Below, piece by piece: positions 54,392 to 63,918 of a DNA stretch of 64,000 bases (its first letter is position 1; each line of letters starts with the position of its first letter). Source of the stretch: Janthinobacterium agaricidamnosum. Its GTDB lineage: Bacteria; Pseudomonadota; Gammaproteobacteria; Burkholderiales; Burkholderiaceae_D. The notes under the pieces are model-generated. The model saw only the letters and a list, made by a program, of their open reading frames with translations. It made no database searches and was not told the DNA's origin. Position numbers and translations under genes: made by a program. The stretch spans positions 3,844,001-3,908,000 of the forward strand of contig NZ_CP033019.1 of assembly GCF_003667705.1 (NCBI RefSeq). Direction: 5' to 3'.

Positions 54392-57235
54392 TTACTTGGC
54401 TGCAACATTTTTACGTTCCGGATACAGCACCACCTGCACATAATTGTGCATGTCCAGGTAGCGCTGCGCCGCCAGTTTGACGGCTTGCGGCGTGATGGCG
54501 CGCACGCGTTGCTCATAGCGCAGAATGTGCGCGGGGTCGCGCCCCTGCGTCACCGAACCCATCAACTGATTCATCCAGTAGTTGTTTTCGCGCAGGGATT
54601 TCTGCTGGCGCGTGATCCAGTTCAGCTTGACCTTTTCCAGGTCGGCCACGGATGGCCCATCCGCCTTCATCTTGTTGATTTCGGCAAAGGCGGCGGCGAT
54701 CACCTTGTCCACGTTTTCCGGTCCCGTCGGCAAGTTCAAGGCCACCGAATAATGGCCGTACGGATGCTGGCCCATCGAGGTTTCAAAGCCGCCGCCATAG
54801 ATCATGCTCATCTTTTCGCGCAGCACTTCGATGACTTTCAGGTTCAGCACCTCGCCCAGCGCCTGCAGGGTCAGCTTTTGCTCGTCCGAATACGCGACGT
54901 CGCCATTGAAGGTGATGGAAATCGTACTCTTGGGCTCGCTGCCCATATAGATATCCTTCTTGACGACCCCGGTCACCGGGCGCATGCCCACGTCGCGGTA
55001 GGCGTGCGCCACCTCGCCCACGGGCAAGGTGCCCAGGTAGCTGGCGATCAGCGGCTTGATCTTGTCGAGCTCGAAGCTGCCCGCAAAGATGAAGGTCATG
55101 CCGCGCGCGCTGGAAAAACGCTGGCGGAAGATGTCCAATGAGCGGTCCAGGCCCACCTTGTCGAAATCGGCCGCACGCGGCACGCCATCGACGCGGGGGT
55201 TATCGCCATACATGGCGTGCTGGATGGCATCGTAAAACACGGCTTCCGGCTGCGCCATGCTGTTTTTCGCCAGGTCCTGCTGCTTGCCGATGAAGGACTG
55301 GTACAGGCCCGCATCCTTGCGCACGTCATTGAAATACAAATACACGAGCTGCAACATGGCTTCCACATCGGCGCTGCTGGCCGAGCCGCCAAAGCCTTCG
55401 CTCAGTTCGCCCAGCGAAGCGCCCACATTGACCGTTTTGCCGGCCAATACTTTTTGCAAGTCCAGCGGCGCCAAATCCTTCAGACCCATGCTGCCGACCA
55501 CGGCGCTGGCGTAGCGGGCGTTGTAGATGTCGGCGTCGCCAAACAGCGACTGGCCGCCGAAGCGCGTCGAGCCCATCAGTACCTGGTCATTCTTGAAGTC
55601 CGTCGGCTTGAGCAGCACGCGCACGCCATTGCCCAAGGTCAGTTCCGTCACGCCGATGGCACTGTTCAACTTTTCCGAAACGATGCTGCCGCCGGCCGGC
55701 GGACCGTCCATCAACTTGCTGGCAAGCACTTTTTCCGTGCGCGGCTCGACCTTCTGCTGCTCGGCCTTCGCCACGGCGTCGAGCAATTGCTGCTGCGTCG
55801 GCACGCTGGACGTCGCATCGCCCGCTTTCGGTTCGGCGCCCATGAAGACCACCAGCTTCTTTTGCTGGTCGGGAATCACCTTGGCCACCGTTTCGTTGAT
55901 TTCCTGCAAGGTTACCTGCGGCAAGAGTTCCTTCGCGTACAGCAATTCATTGGCGATGCCGGGAATGGCTTCCTGCTCCAGGAAGTTGCGCGAATACTCG
56001 GCCACGAAGCCGGCCGAATCGGATTTGTCGCGTTCGCTGTACGCACGCTCGTAATTGCGCAGCATGTCCTTGCGCGCGCGGTCCAGTTCATCCTGGCTGA
56101 AACCGAAGCGGCGCGCCCGCTCGTCTTCCTGCACCAGTGCATCGACGGCCGGCTGCACGCCGCCCTTGCCCAGCAAGGCATAGGCGCTGAACGATTCATA
56201 GCCGCGCACCAGCTTGCCCATGCTGCTGCCGCCCTGGATGAACGGCGGGTTGGCCTGCTGCGTCAATTCCTGCATGCGCGCGCTGAGCATTTGCCCGTAC
56301 AGGTTTTCGATCATCTGGCGGCGGTAGTCGGCAATGGTGACGGGCTCCTGCGCGGCGCGGATCGGGTAGCGGATGAAGACGCTGTCGTCCGGTGCTTCCT
56401 TGTCCGTGATCACCACCGCTTCCGTCTGCGAGCGCTGCGGCACTTCCGCATACAGGCGCGGACGCAGTTTCGCGGGGTTTTTCAGCTTGCCGAAATGCTG
56501 GCGTATCATCGCTTCAGCCTGTTTCGGCTCCACGTCGCCGACCACCATCACGGCCATCAGGTCGGGGCGATACCAATCCTTGTAGAAACGCTTAATGGCT
56601 TCCGGCTTGAAGGTTTTCAACACGGATTCCTTGCCGATCGGCATGCGTTCCGCATAGCGCGAACCGTTCAGCAGCTTCGGATACAGCACCTTGTTCATGC
56701 GGTCGCTGGCGCCCTTGCCCAGGCGCGCCTCTTCCAGCACGATGCCGCGCTCGCTATTGATGTCGGCCGGATTGAATTTCAAGCCGTGCGCCCAGTCTTC
56801 CAGCACGAGAAAACCTTTTTCCAGGTTTTCCTTCTTGTTCGTGGGAATCGGCAACACGTAGACGGTTTCATCGAAGCTCGTGTAAGCATTCAGGTCGGCG
56901 CCGAACTTCACGCCGATCGATTGCAAATAGGAAATCAGCTCATTGCGCTTGAAATGCGTGGAGCCATTGAAGGCCATGTGCTCCGTGAAATGCGCCAGGC
57001 CTTGCTGATCGTCATCTTCCAGGATGGAGCCGGCTTTCACCACCAGGCGCAATTCCACTTTCTGCGCGGGACGGGCATTTTTCTTGATGTAGTAGGTCAA
57101 GCCGTTCGGCAGTTTTCCGACGGTAACTTCTGGTGCCAGCGGCAGGGGATCGGTCAAACGGATTTCCGCCTGGGCCATGCAGGCGCACGCCAGCAAGACG
57201 GCGCCCGAAATCAGGCGTAATTTACTCAGCTTCAT
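54392..57235 (-). CDS. M16-family zinc metallopeptidase (pitrilysin type)
   Basis: 947 aa, periplasmic. Signal peptide MKLSKLRLISGAVLLACACMAQA, inverted zinc motif HFTEH at residues 82-86 (HxxEH), and third ligand region near NSERGIVLEEARLG. Two M16 core pairs: the N-terminal half is catalytic and the C-terminal half (from about 520) lacks HxxEH, as expected for the inactive pair. Long single-chain form like the PqqL class. Substrate unknown. Upstream (on the other strand) is the FMN riboswitch of ribB. Confidence 0.93.
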   Translation of the reverse strand: MKLSKLRLISGAVLLACACMAQAEIRLTDPLPLAPEVTVGKLPNGLTYYIKKNARPAQKVELRLVVKAGSILEDDDQQGLAHFTEHMAFNGSTHFKRNELISYLQSIGVKFGADLNAYTSFDETVYVLPIPTNKKENLEKGFLVLEDWAHGLKFNPADINSERGIVLEEARLGKGASDRMNKVLYPKLLNGSRYAERMPIGKESVLKTFKPEAIKRFYKDWYRPDLMAVMVVGDVEPKQAEAMIRQHFGKLKNPAKLRPRLYAEVPQRSQTEAVVITDKEAPDDSVFIRYPIRAAQEPVTIADYRRQMIENLYGQMLSARMQELTQQANPPFIQGGSSMGKLVRGYESFSAYALLGKGGVQPAVDALVQEDERARRFGFSQDELDRARKDMLRNYERAYSERDKSDSAGFVAEYSRNFLEQEAIPGIANELLYAKELLPQVTLQEINETVAKVIPDQQKKLVVFMGAEPKAGDATSSVPTQQQLLDAVAKAEQQKVEPRTEKVLASKLMDGPPAGGSIVSEKLNSAIGVTELTLGNGVRVLLKPTDFKNDQVLMGSTRFGGQSLFGDADIYNARYASAVVGSMGLKDLAPLDLQKVLAGKTVNVGASLGELSEGFGGSASSADVEAMLQLVYLYFNDVRKDAGLYQSFIGKQQDLAKNSMAQPEAVFYDAIQHAMYGDNPRVDGVPRAADFDKVGLDRSLDIFRQRFSSARGMTFIFAGSFELDKIKPLIASYLGTLPVGEVAHAYRDVGMRPVTGVVKKDIYMGSEPKSTISITFNGDVAYSDEQKLTLQALGEVLNLKVIEVLREKMSMIYGGGFETSMGQHPYGHYSVALNLPTGPENVDKVIAAAFAEINKMKADGPSVADLEKVKLNWITRQQKSLRENNYWMNQLMGSVTQGRDPAHILRYEQRVRAITPQAVKLAAQRYLDMHNYVQVVLYPERKNVAAK

Positions 57236-57423
57236 GTATTCTCAACGGTAAAATTCAGTAGCCATACCTTACACTGAAATTCTGTTTCCGCCATTAAAAA
57301 CAGCTTAGGAAAAACCGCTTTTCCCAGGCAACTTTGCCGAATGACAAACTCAACGGTGTCCTGCCAGCTTTTTTCAATTGTGCTAAAGTATTGCCGCCGG
57401 TCATGTGGACCGGCACAACAATA

Positions 57424-57567
57424 CGTCTTCGGGGCGGGGTGCGATTCCCCACCGGCGGTAAGACCGGCAACGGTCAAGCCCGCGAGCGCTTGTCAGGTTT
57501 CGCCTGATGAGGTCAGCAGATCCGGTGTGATTCCGGGGCCGACGGTATAGTCCGGATGAAAGAAGAT
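57424..57567 (+). ncRNA. FMN riboswitch (RFN element) upstream of ribB
   Basis: Core words in order: TCTTCGGGGCGGGGTG, GATTCCCCACCGGCGGTA, GATCCGGTGTGATTCCGGGGCCGACGG and TAGTCCGGATGAAAGAAGA, closed by CTTC/GAAG. This is the six-helix RFN consensus. It lies about 100 nt before the ribB start codon and would turn ribB down when FMN is abundant. Confidence 0.95.
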
Positions 57568-57665
57568 GTGCAGTAGTGTGATGTCCCGTCGCCACGGCGA
57601 TGCGGTCAGTTGCGTCTATTCGCTTGCCCTGCAGCGTTTTTCGCCTATGCGAGGAGCGTTTCACC

Positions 57666-58313
57666 ATGTTAGTCAACAGCTATACCCTGCTTTCCAACGA
57701 CCTGGAAGGTCGCATCCAGTCCGCCCTGGCCGCCATGCGCGCCGGCATTCCCGTCATCCTGCTCGACGATTTCGACCGTGAAAACGAAGCCGACCTGATC
57801 TTGTCTGCCGAAAAATTGACGAACGAAACCATGGCTTTGCTGATCCGCGAATGCAGCGGCATCGTCTGCCTGTGCCTGCCGACAGATGTCGTCAGCGCGC
57901 TGGAATTGCCGCCCATGTCGCCCGACAACGGCAGCCGCTACGGCACGCCGTTTACCGTCTCCATCGAGGCGCGCGACGGCGTCACGACGGGCGTGTCGGC
58001 CGCCGACCGGGTCACCACCATCCGCGCCGCCATCGCGCCGGACGCCAAACCGGCCGACCTGGTGCGCCCCGGCCACGTCTTCCCCCTGCGCGCCGCGCCG
58101 GGCGGCGTGCTCGAGCGCCGTGGCCACACGGAAGGCTCCGTCGACCTGTCGCGCATGGCGGGCCTGAACCCGGCCGCCGTGCTGTGCGAGCTGATGAATC
58201 CGGACGGCACCATGATGCGCGGCGACGATATCGAACGCTTCGCCGAACTGCACGGCATGCCGATCCTCACCATCGAAGAACTGGTGGAATGGCGCAGCAC
58301 GCGCGAACAGTAA
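57666..58313 (+). CDS. ribB: 3,4-dihydroxy-2-butanone-4-phosphate synthase
   Basis: Makes the four-carbon precursor for riboflavin from ribulose 5-phosphate. 215 aa, stand-alone form. Signatures [19 protein letters not shown] (metal/active-site acidic cluster), SGIVCLCLP, and [20 protein letters not shown] 57666 ([12 protein letters not shown]) has GGAG nine bases upstream. Controlled by the FMN riboswitch just upstream. Its stop codon is only 7 bp from the convergent MFS gene. Confidence 0.97.
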   Translation: MLVNSYTLLSNDLEGRIQSALAAMRAGIPVILLDDFDRENEADLILSAEKLTNETMALLIRECSGIVCLCLPTDVVSALELPPMSPDNGSRYGTPFTVSIEARDGVTTGVSAADRVTTIRAAIAPDAKPADLVRPGHVFPLRAAPGGVLERRGHTEGSVDLSRMAGLNPAAVLCELMNPDGTMMRGDDIERFAELHGMPILTIEELVEWRSTREQ

Positions 58314-58320
58314 GCCTGCT

Positions 58321-59691
58321 TCAGGCGGCCACGGCCTTCGGCACATGCACATGCCGGTAGACGAGGCCCGCCGCCAGGCCATACGCGGCGGCAATCGTCG
58401 CGTAGGCCAGCGGCAGGCGCAGCGACCATTCGGGCAACATGTGCAGGATGCTGCCGATCAGGGCCACGCCCACCAGGGCGCCGATCTGGCGGTTGGCATT
58501 CAGGGCGGCCGCCGCGCTGTTCGCATGCGGCTTGCCGGCCACCCGCATCACGGTGGCCGTCATGGCGGGAATGGCGATGCCGATGGCCACATTCATCACA
58601 GCCGTGCCCAGCGCCAGCCAGCCATACGGCGTGCCCGGACGCAAGCCCATCAGCAGCAAGGCCATCACGGCGCCCACCAGCAAGCCGGCCAGCATGGGCC
58701 TACGCGTGCCATGGCGCGCCGCGATACTTCCCGCCATGAAGTTCCCCAGCGTGTAGGCCGCCATCATGGGCAGCAGGCGCAAGCCCGACTGCAGGGCGTC
58801 GGCGCCGCCCGACTGCTGCAGGAACAGGCTCAATAAGAACAGCTGGCCGAATACGCAGAAATTGATCAAAAAACCCACGCCATTGGCCGCGCCAAAACTG
58901 CTGCTGTGAAACAGCGCGCGCGGCAACAGCGGATGGCTGCCGCTGCGCTCGCGCCGCAGCAATTGCCCTGCCGACAATACCGTCAAGGCCCCCGCCGCCA
59001 GCACGCCCGGCGACAGCCAGCCCAGCACGGGCCCTTCGATCAGCACGAAACTGAGGCCCGCCAGCGCGGCCACGCCCAGTGCATGGCTGAACAGCGACAA
59101 ATCGCGCGGCTGACGCGCCGGCGCGACCAGCAGCAGCTGCGCCATGACGATGGCCAGCACGCCCAGCGGCACGTTCACCCAGAACACGCTGCGCCAGCCG
59201 AACTCGTGCACGAGGATACCGCCGATCAAGGGGCCGGACGCACCGGCCACGCCCACCAGCGCCGACCAGGCACCCAGCATGCGCGTGCGTTCGCGCTCGT
59301 CGTCAAAGCTGTGCGTGAGCAGGCTGAGCGAACTGGGCATGAACAGGGCCGCGCCCGCCCCCTGCAGCAGGCGCGCGGCCGTCAGGAAATACCCGTCGGG
59401 CGCGGCGCCGCACAGCACCGAGCCGAGCAGGAAGACGCCGAGGCCGCCCTGGTACACGGCTTTCGGCCCGTAGCGGTCGGCCAGCGCGCCGCCGGCCAGC
59501 AGCAGCGCGGCAAACGTCAAGGTGTAGCCGTCGACCACCCAGACCAGGCCCGTCAGCGGGATATGCAAGTCCAGCGCGATATCGGACAGCGCCACGTTGA
59601 CGGCCGTGACGTCGAGCATCGCCATGACGAAGCCGAAGGCCAGGGTCAGCAAGATCAAGCCGTTGGCGCGGCGCGGTGTGGGAACAGACAT
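58321..59691 (-). CDS. MFS efflux transporter, EmrB/QacA-type
   Basis: 456 aa with about 14 predicted helices. DHA2-family signs: the N-terminal LAFGFVMAMLDVTAVNVAL and the motif-C-like GVAGASGPLIGGILVHEFGWRSVFWVNVPLG. ATG 59691 after AAGGAG; the open frame extends much further upstream but overlaps the LysR promoter. Likely drug or compound efflux, substrate unknown. Divergent from a LysR gene, which probably controls it. Confidence 0.92.
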   Translation of the reverse strand: MSVPTPRRANGLILLTLAFGFVMAMLDVTAVNVALSDIALDLHIPLTGLVWVVDGYTLTFAALLLAGGALADRYGPKAVYQGGLGVFLLGSVLCGAAPDGYFLTAARLLQGAGAALFMPSSLSLLTHSFDDERERTRMLGAWSALVGVAGASGPLIGGILVHEFGWRSVFWVNVPLGVLAIVMAQLLLVAPARQPRDLSLFSHALGVAALAGLSFVLIEGPVLGWLSPGVLAAGALTVLSAGQLLRRERSGSHPLLPRALFHSSSFGAANGVGFLINFCVFGQLFLLSLFLQQSGGADALQSGLRLLPMMAAYTLGNFMAGSIAARHGTRRPMLAGLLVGAVMALLLMGLRPGTPYGWLALGTAVMNVAIGIAIPAMTATVMRVAGKPHANSAAAALNANRQIGALVGVALIGSILHMLPEWSLRLPLAYATIAAAYGLAAGLVYRHVHVPKAVAA

Positions 59692-59735
59692 GGTACTCCT
59701 TGCAGTAACAGGGGGGACGGCCATTATGCGAGCGT

Positions 59736-59789
59736 TGCATGATGCAGTAAACAGGCATAAACTCGGCGCATTGATGCAAAAATGCATCA
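59736..59789. promoter_or_regulatory. Operator-like palindromes between the MFS and LysR genes
   Basis: TGCATGATGCA (59736-59746) and TGATGCA-AAAA-TGCATCA (59772-59789) share TGATGCA half-sites, with 36 bp between their starts. This is the usual arrangement for a LysR-type regulator controlling a divergent promoter pair. Confidence 0.6.
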
Positions 59790-59812
59790 CAATAAGCAAT
59801 AGGAGAAGCAGC

Positions 59813-60685
59813 TTGGATTGGGATAACGCGCGCATCTTTCTCGCCATCGGGCGGGCCGGCACCCTGCGCGGCGCGGCCGCCCTGCTGGGCATCGACCAGG
59901 CCACGTGCGGGCGCCGCCTGGCCGCGCTGGAAAGCTCGCTGGGCGCCACCCTGTTCCTGCGCACGCCATCGGGCTACGTGCCCACGCCGGCCGGCGAGCT
60001 GGCGCTGACGGCGGCCGAAGCAATGGAGCGGGCGGCCGACAAGCTGCAGCGCGAGATGCAGGGCGTCGACAACCGTTTAAGCGGCATGGTGCGCGTGGCC
60101 ACCACGGACACCATGGCCAGCCATTTCGTCATCCGCGCCATGCAGCGGCTGCACGCGGCCCACCCGGACATCCGCATCGTGCTCAACGTGGCGCCCGCGC
60201 TGGCCAGCCTGACGCGGCGCGAGGCGGACCTGGCCGTGCGCGGCGTGCGCCCCACCGACCCGGACCTGATCTCGCGCCACCTGGTCAAACGCAGCCTTGG
60301 CCTGTACGCCTCGAAAACCTATCTGGCCGAACGGGGCGAACCCGTGCGCGGCACGGCGCTGGCCGGCCACGACATCGTCATCTACCACCAGTCCGTGACG
60401 CCGCGCCACGCAGAGAAAATCGCCGGCGAATCCGTCGCCAACGCCCGGGTCGCCATGGAAGTGAACTCGGCGGCCATGCTGCAGGAAGCCACGCGCGCGG
60501 GCCTGGGCGTGGCCGAGCTGGCGACTCATCTAGGCGACATCGACCCGCAGCTCGTGCGCATCTGGCCCGAGCGGGCGGAAAGCTACGACGTGTGGCTGGT
60601 CATGCACGCGGACCTGAACCGCTCGGCCCGCGTGCGGGCGGCGGCTGACGCCATCATTGCCAGCGTGGCCGGCCCGGCGCACTAG
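59813..60685 (+). CDS. LysR-family transcriptional regulator
   Basis: 290 aa. Winged HTH at about 1-60 (DNARIFLAIGRAGTLRGAAALLGIDQATCGRRLAALESSLGATLF) and an effector-binding domain from about residue 85. The likely start is TTG 59813, with AGGAG seven bases upstream; ATG 59773 (about 13 codons earlier) is the alternative but lies within the operator. It is divergent from the MFS gene, with operator-like palindromes between, so it probably regulates that efflux gene and itself. Confidence 0.9.
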   Translation: MDWDNARIFLAIGRAGTLRGAAALLGIDQATCGRRLAALESSLGATLFLRTPSGYVPTPAGELALTAAEAMERAADKLQREMQGVDNRLSGMVRVATTDTMASHFVIRAMQRLHAAHPDIRIVLNVAPALASLTRREADLAVRGVRPTDPDLISRHLVKRSLGLYASKTYLAERGEPVRGTALAGHDIVIYHQSVTPRHAEKIAGESVANARVAMEVNSAAMLQEATRAGLGVAELATHLGDIDPQLVRIWPERAESYDVWLVMHADLNRSARVRAAADAIIASVAGPAH

Positions 60686-60819
60686 GCGCAAGTCCATCCC
60701 CAAAAAAATCATTCCCAAAAGAAACTTTATCTCTTGCGAATCTGATAAAATTCCTCTCCCCGCCGCGCACAGCCGCCGCCAATCGCCGCGGGATCCCTCA
60801 ATCCCCCTGGAGAATTTTT

Positions 60820-61143
60820 ATGCTTATCTGGCAAGGCTTCGGCATACTTGGCCCCCTTATCTGTTTGATCGTCGTACTGGCCGCGCAAGCGCTGTTTGGC
60901 GCCACCCTGGGCGAGGCCTATACAAAGAGCCACACATGGACCCTGGCCCTGGCCTTCCTGCTGGCAGCTGCCGCCAGCTGGTATGCGGGCGTACGCCTGA
61001 ACAGCGCGCCCGGACGCGAACTGATCGACCCGGCCACGCAGGAGCGCGTGATCCTGCGCCAGCGCCACACCCTGTTCTGGATTCCGATGCAATACATCGC
61101 CGTGCTGATGGTCGTCATGGCCGGCTTCGCCCTGTTTGAGTAA
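60820..61143 (+). CDS. Hypothetical three-helix membrane protein, 107 aa
   Basis: ATG 60820 after GGAGAATTTTT. Hydrophobic helices at about 5-30, 40-60 and 85-105, with a charged loop (SAPGRELIDPATQERVILRQRHTLFWIPMQYI) between the last two. No family recognised. The stop codon TAA overlaps the first bases of the palindromic element that follows, so the element may have replaced the original end of the gene. Confidence 0.78.
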   Translation: MLIWQGFGILGPLICLIVVLAAQALFGATLGEAYTKSHTWTLALAFLLAAAASWYAGVRLNSAPGRELIDPATQERVILRQRHTLFWIPMQYIAVLMVVMAGFALFE

Positions 61144-61301
61144 GTAGGTCGTGGGAAATTATTGTGAAGTTATGACGAACAGAACCGGATGCGCTGAAAG
61201 GCGCCCGTTGCGACGCAGTGCAGGCACTGCTAGCAGCGGGTAACGCCGCAGAGCGCCGGTTATGGAAGTCAGAAATCACAATAATTTATTACGACCTACT
61301 T
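61142..61301. repeat. MITE-like palindromic element, about 160 bp
   Basis: Terminal inverted repeats of 25 bp: left arm 61142-61166 and right arm 61277-61301, both with AAGTAGGTCGT and AAATTATTGTG on the outer strand and three mismatches between them. The interior has further pairing (AACCGG/CCGGTT; GCGC near the centre). No coding frame. A miniature inverted-repeat element or a folded RNA are both possible; no target-site duplication is clear. Confidence 0.7.
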
Positions 61302-61350
61302 CAGCGCGCACGCCTGACGTGCCCGGCGGGCGGGCAGATGTTAAGATGCC

Positions 61351-62169
61351 ATGATGACCCTATCCGTCTCCCTCATCATCAGCCTGCGCCGCCTGCACCG
61401 GGCCACCATGGCCTGGCTGGTCAGCTGGTGGCGCATGCTGCATTTCGCCATCCTCGTGTTTTCGCTGGCCCTGTCGCCATCGAGCTATAACCGCGACAAC
61501 CGCCCCATCCTCGCGCACCGGCTGGTAACGAACACGGCGCCCAATCTCGTGTGGTTCAGCGTGGCCTGCGCGCTCGTCAGCCTGGTGCTGATCCGCATCG
61601 TCGTCGTCAGCGCCCAAAGCTACGGCCTGTCGCGCTATGCGCTGGAAATGGTGGTGCGCGTGCTAGTGCTGGAATTGATACCGCTGACGGCCGCCCTGTT
61701 CGTGGCCCTGCGCCTGACCCTGCCCGACGGCATTGCTTTCGCGCAAATGCGCTCGTCCGGCATGCTCGATACCATGCAGCGCCAGGGCATCGACCTGTTG
61801 CGCCGCGAATATTTTCCACGTGTCATGTCGGGCATCTTCGCCGTGTGGATGCTGGCCATCGTCAGCTGCGTCACCTCGCTGATCCTCGCCTATCTCACCA
61901 TCTACGGTTTCACGCCATGGGCGCTGCAAGGCTACACGCGCGTGGTGGGGCAGATCTTCAATCCGGCCGTGGCGCTGATCCTGATGCTCAAGGTCATCTT
62001 CTTCAGCTTTGCCGTGGCCCTGATCCCGCTGGCCTCCTCGTACTATCCGGAAGACCCGCACGGCCGGCGCAACCGCCTGTGGGCCGCGCACGGCCTGTCC
62101 GAAATGCTGCGCCTGTTTTCCGTCATCCTGCTGATCGAAGTGGCTTCGCTGATGGGCAATTACTACTGA
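61351..62169 (+). CDS. MlaE-family ABC transporter permease
   Basis: 272 aa with five or six hydrophobic helices. The MlaE signature is diverged but present: LELIPLTAALFVALRLT corresponds to the EMGPVLTALLVAGR region, and QGIDLLRREYFPRVMSGIFAVWML to the second. It would form the membrane part of an MCE lipid transporter. Start ATG 61351, alternative 61354. It heads the operon with the MCE and lipoprotein genes. Confidence 0.8.
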   Translation: MMTLSVSLIISLRRLHRATMAWLVSWWRMLHFAILVFSLALSPSSYNRDNRPILAHRLVTNTAPNLVWFSVACALVSLVLIRIVVVSAQSYGLSRYALEMVVRVLVLELIPLTAALFVALRLTLPDGIAFAQMRSSGMLDTMQRQGIDLLRREYFPRVMSGIFAVWMLAIVSCVTSLILAYLTIYGFTPWALQGYTRVVGQIFNPAVALILMLKVIFFSFAVALIPLASSYYPEDPHGRRNRLWAAHGLSEMLRLFSVILLIEVASLMGNYY

Positions 62170-62224
62170 TGCCCCGCCCGCCACCGCCAGCGATCCCGAA
62201 CCACCCATACGAGAGCCAAAAGCC

Positions 62225-63250
62225 ATGAGCCAACCGCAAAATCCCGACCAGGTCGACGTCACGGCGCCCGCCGGTCTCGCGCAAGATAGTGTCCTGCCCG
62301 CCCCGCCGCCCGTGCGCCACGCCGAACTGAAGGCGGCCATCCTGCTCATCTTCATGTTCGTGCTGGTGGTCGGCTCCGTCGTCTACCTGATGTATGCGCG
62401 CGGCGCCTTCGAAGCCACGCAAACCCTGGTGCTGACGGCCGATGACTCGGACGGCGTGGGCGTGGGCGCCGACCTGACCTTTTCCGGCTTTCCCATCGGC
62501 CGCGTGCAGCGCATCGAACTGGCGCCGGACGGCCGCGCACGCGTCATCGTCGACGTGCCGCGCAAGGACGCGCACTGGCTGCGCAGCAGCTCCATCTTCA
62601 CCTTGGAGCGGGGCATCGTGGGCGGCGCCAAGCTGCGCGCCTACAGCGGCATCCTGACGGACCCGCCGCTGCCCGACGACGCCACGCGCGACTTGCTGGT
62701 GGGCGACATGGCGGCGGAAATCCCCCGCCTGCTGGCCGCCGCCAAGGATTTGCTGAACAACGTGGCGACCCTGACGGGCAGCGATTCCGCGCTCGACGGC
62801 ACCTTGCGCAATGTGCAGGCCGTGACGGGCAAGCTGAGCGGCCCCGGCGGCGCCATGGGCTTGCTGACGGGCGACGACAAGCAGTCGCGCCTGCTCGTCG
62901 AGCGGGCCAACGCCCTGCTGGTCACTGCCGACCAGCTGGCGCGCCGCACGGATGGTCTGGTGGCCAATGCCGATACGCGCGTGTTTGGCGACAAGGGCGT
63001 GATGACGGATGCGCAAGCGACCATCGTGCAGCTGAACGCGCTGCTGGCCGACACCCGCGCCAGCCTGAAAAAAGTCGACGCCGTGCTGGTCGAGGCGCAA
63101 GCCGTGGGCGCCAACGCCAGGGCGGCCACGGCCGACCTGGGCCCGCTGCGCGCCGATGTGGAAAGCAATCTGCGCAAGGTCGAACAGCTGGTCAATGAAA
63201 TCAACCGCAAATGGCCGTTCAAGCGCAATCCGGAGATCAAACTGCCATGA
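62225..63250 (+). CDS. MCE (MlaD) family lipid-binding protein
   Basis: 341 aa. One N-terminal membrane helix (AAILLIFMFVLVVGSVVYLMYARGAF), an MCE domain at about 70-150 (VGVGADLTFSGFPIGRVQRIELAPDGRARVIVDVP) and a long helical coiled-coil region to the C-terminus, forming a hexameric lipid channel. The longer helical part than E. coli MlaD suggests a PqiB-like needle. It lies between the permease and lipoprotein genes. Confidence 0.9.
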   Translation: MSQPQNPDQVDVTAPAGLAQDSVLPAPPPVRHAELKAAILLIFMFVLVVGSVVYLMYARGAFEATQTLVLTADDSDGVGVGADLTFSGFPIGRVQRIELAPDGRARVIVDVPRKDAHWLRSSSIFTLERGIVGGAKLRAYSGILTDPPLPDDATRDLLVGDMAAEIPRLLAAAKDLLNNVATLTGSDSALDGTLRNVQAVTGKLSGPGGAMGLLTGDDKQSRLLVERANALLVTADQLARRTDGLVANADTRVFGDKGVMTDAQATIVQLNALLADTRASLKKVDAVLVEAQAVGANARAATADLGPLRADVESNLRKVEQLVNEINRKWPFKRNPEIKLP

Positions 63251-63918
63251 AAATGTCCCGCCCCGCCCTCGCCGCCCTGCTGTCCACCTTGCTCGCCGCC
63301 TGCTCCAGCGGCCCGCCCGTGCCCGACTGGAAAATGAATGCGCAAAGTTCCGTCGAACGGTTTCAAGCGGCCTACCTGGGCGGCAACGCCCTCGTCGAAC
63401 AGACGGAATTCCGGCGCGCCCGCAGCCAGGTGGCGGGCACGGGCAAGCTCGAACTGGTGGCGCGCATCGAACTGCTGCGCTGCGCCGCGCGCGTGGCCAG
63501 CCTGGCCTTCGAGGACTGCGGCGGCTTCGATGCGCTGCAAGCGGACGCGAACGACGCCGACCGCGCCTATGCGGCTTACCTGGCCGGCAAGGCGCAAGGG
63601 GCCGATGTCGCCCTGCTGCCGGAAGCGCAGCGGGCGGCAGCAGGCGCCGCATCCGACACGGCCGCCGCCAGCGCCGTGGCGGCCATCGATGACCCGCTGT
63701 CGCGGCTGGTGGCGGCCGGCGTGCTGCTGCGCTCGGGCCGTGCCACGCCGGCGCTGCTCGACACGGCCGTCGCCACCGCCTCGGACCAGGGCTGGCGCCG
63801 TCCGCTGCTGGCCTGGCTGGGCGTGCAGCGCCTGCGCGCCGAACAGGCGGGCGACACGCAAGCGGCGCAGCGCATCGCGCGGCGCATGGCGGTCGTCGAG
63901 CAGCCGCCGGCCCCCTGA
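63247..63918 (+). CDS. Lipoprotein of the MCE operon
   Basis: 223 aa. Lipobox LLAACSS (cleavage before Cys20) after a hydrophobic stretch. The mature part is helical and Ala-rich, with no recognised domain; PqiC/MlaA-like partners of MCE systems are lipoproteins, so an outer-membrane anchoring role is a reasonable inference. ATG 63247 overlaps the MCE stop codon (ATGA), showing translational coupling. Confidence 0.75.
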   Translation: MKMSRPALAALLSTLLAACSSGPPVPDWKMNAQSSVERFQAAYLGGNALVEQTEFRRARSQVAGTGKLELVARIELLRCAARVASLAFEDCGGFDALQADANDADRAYAAYLAGKAQGADVALLPEAQRAAAGAASDTAAASAVAAIDDPLSRLVAAGVLLRSGRATPALLDTAVATASDQGWRRPLLAWLGVQRLRAEQAGDTQAAQRIARRMAVVEQPPAP

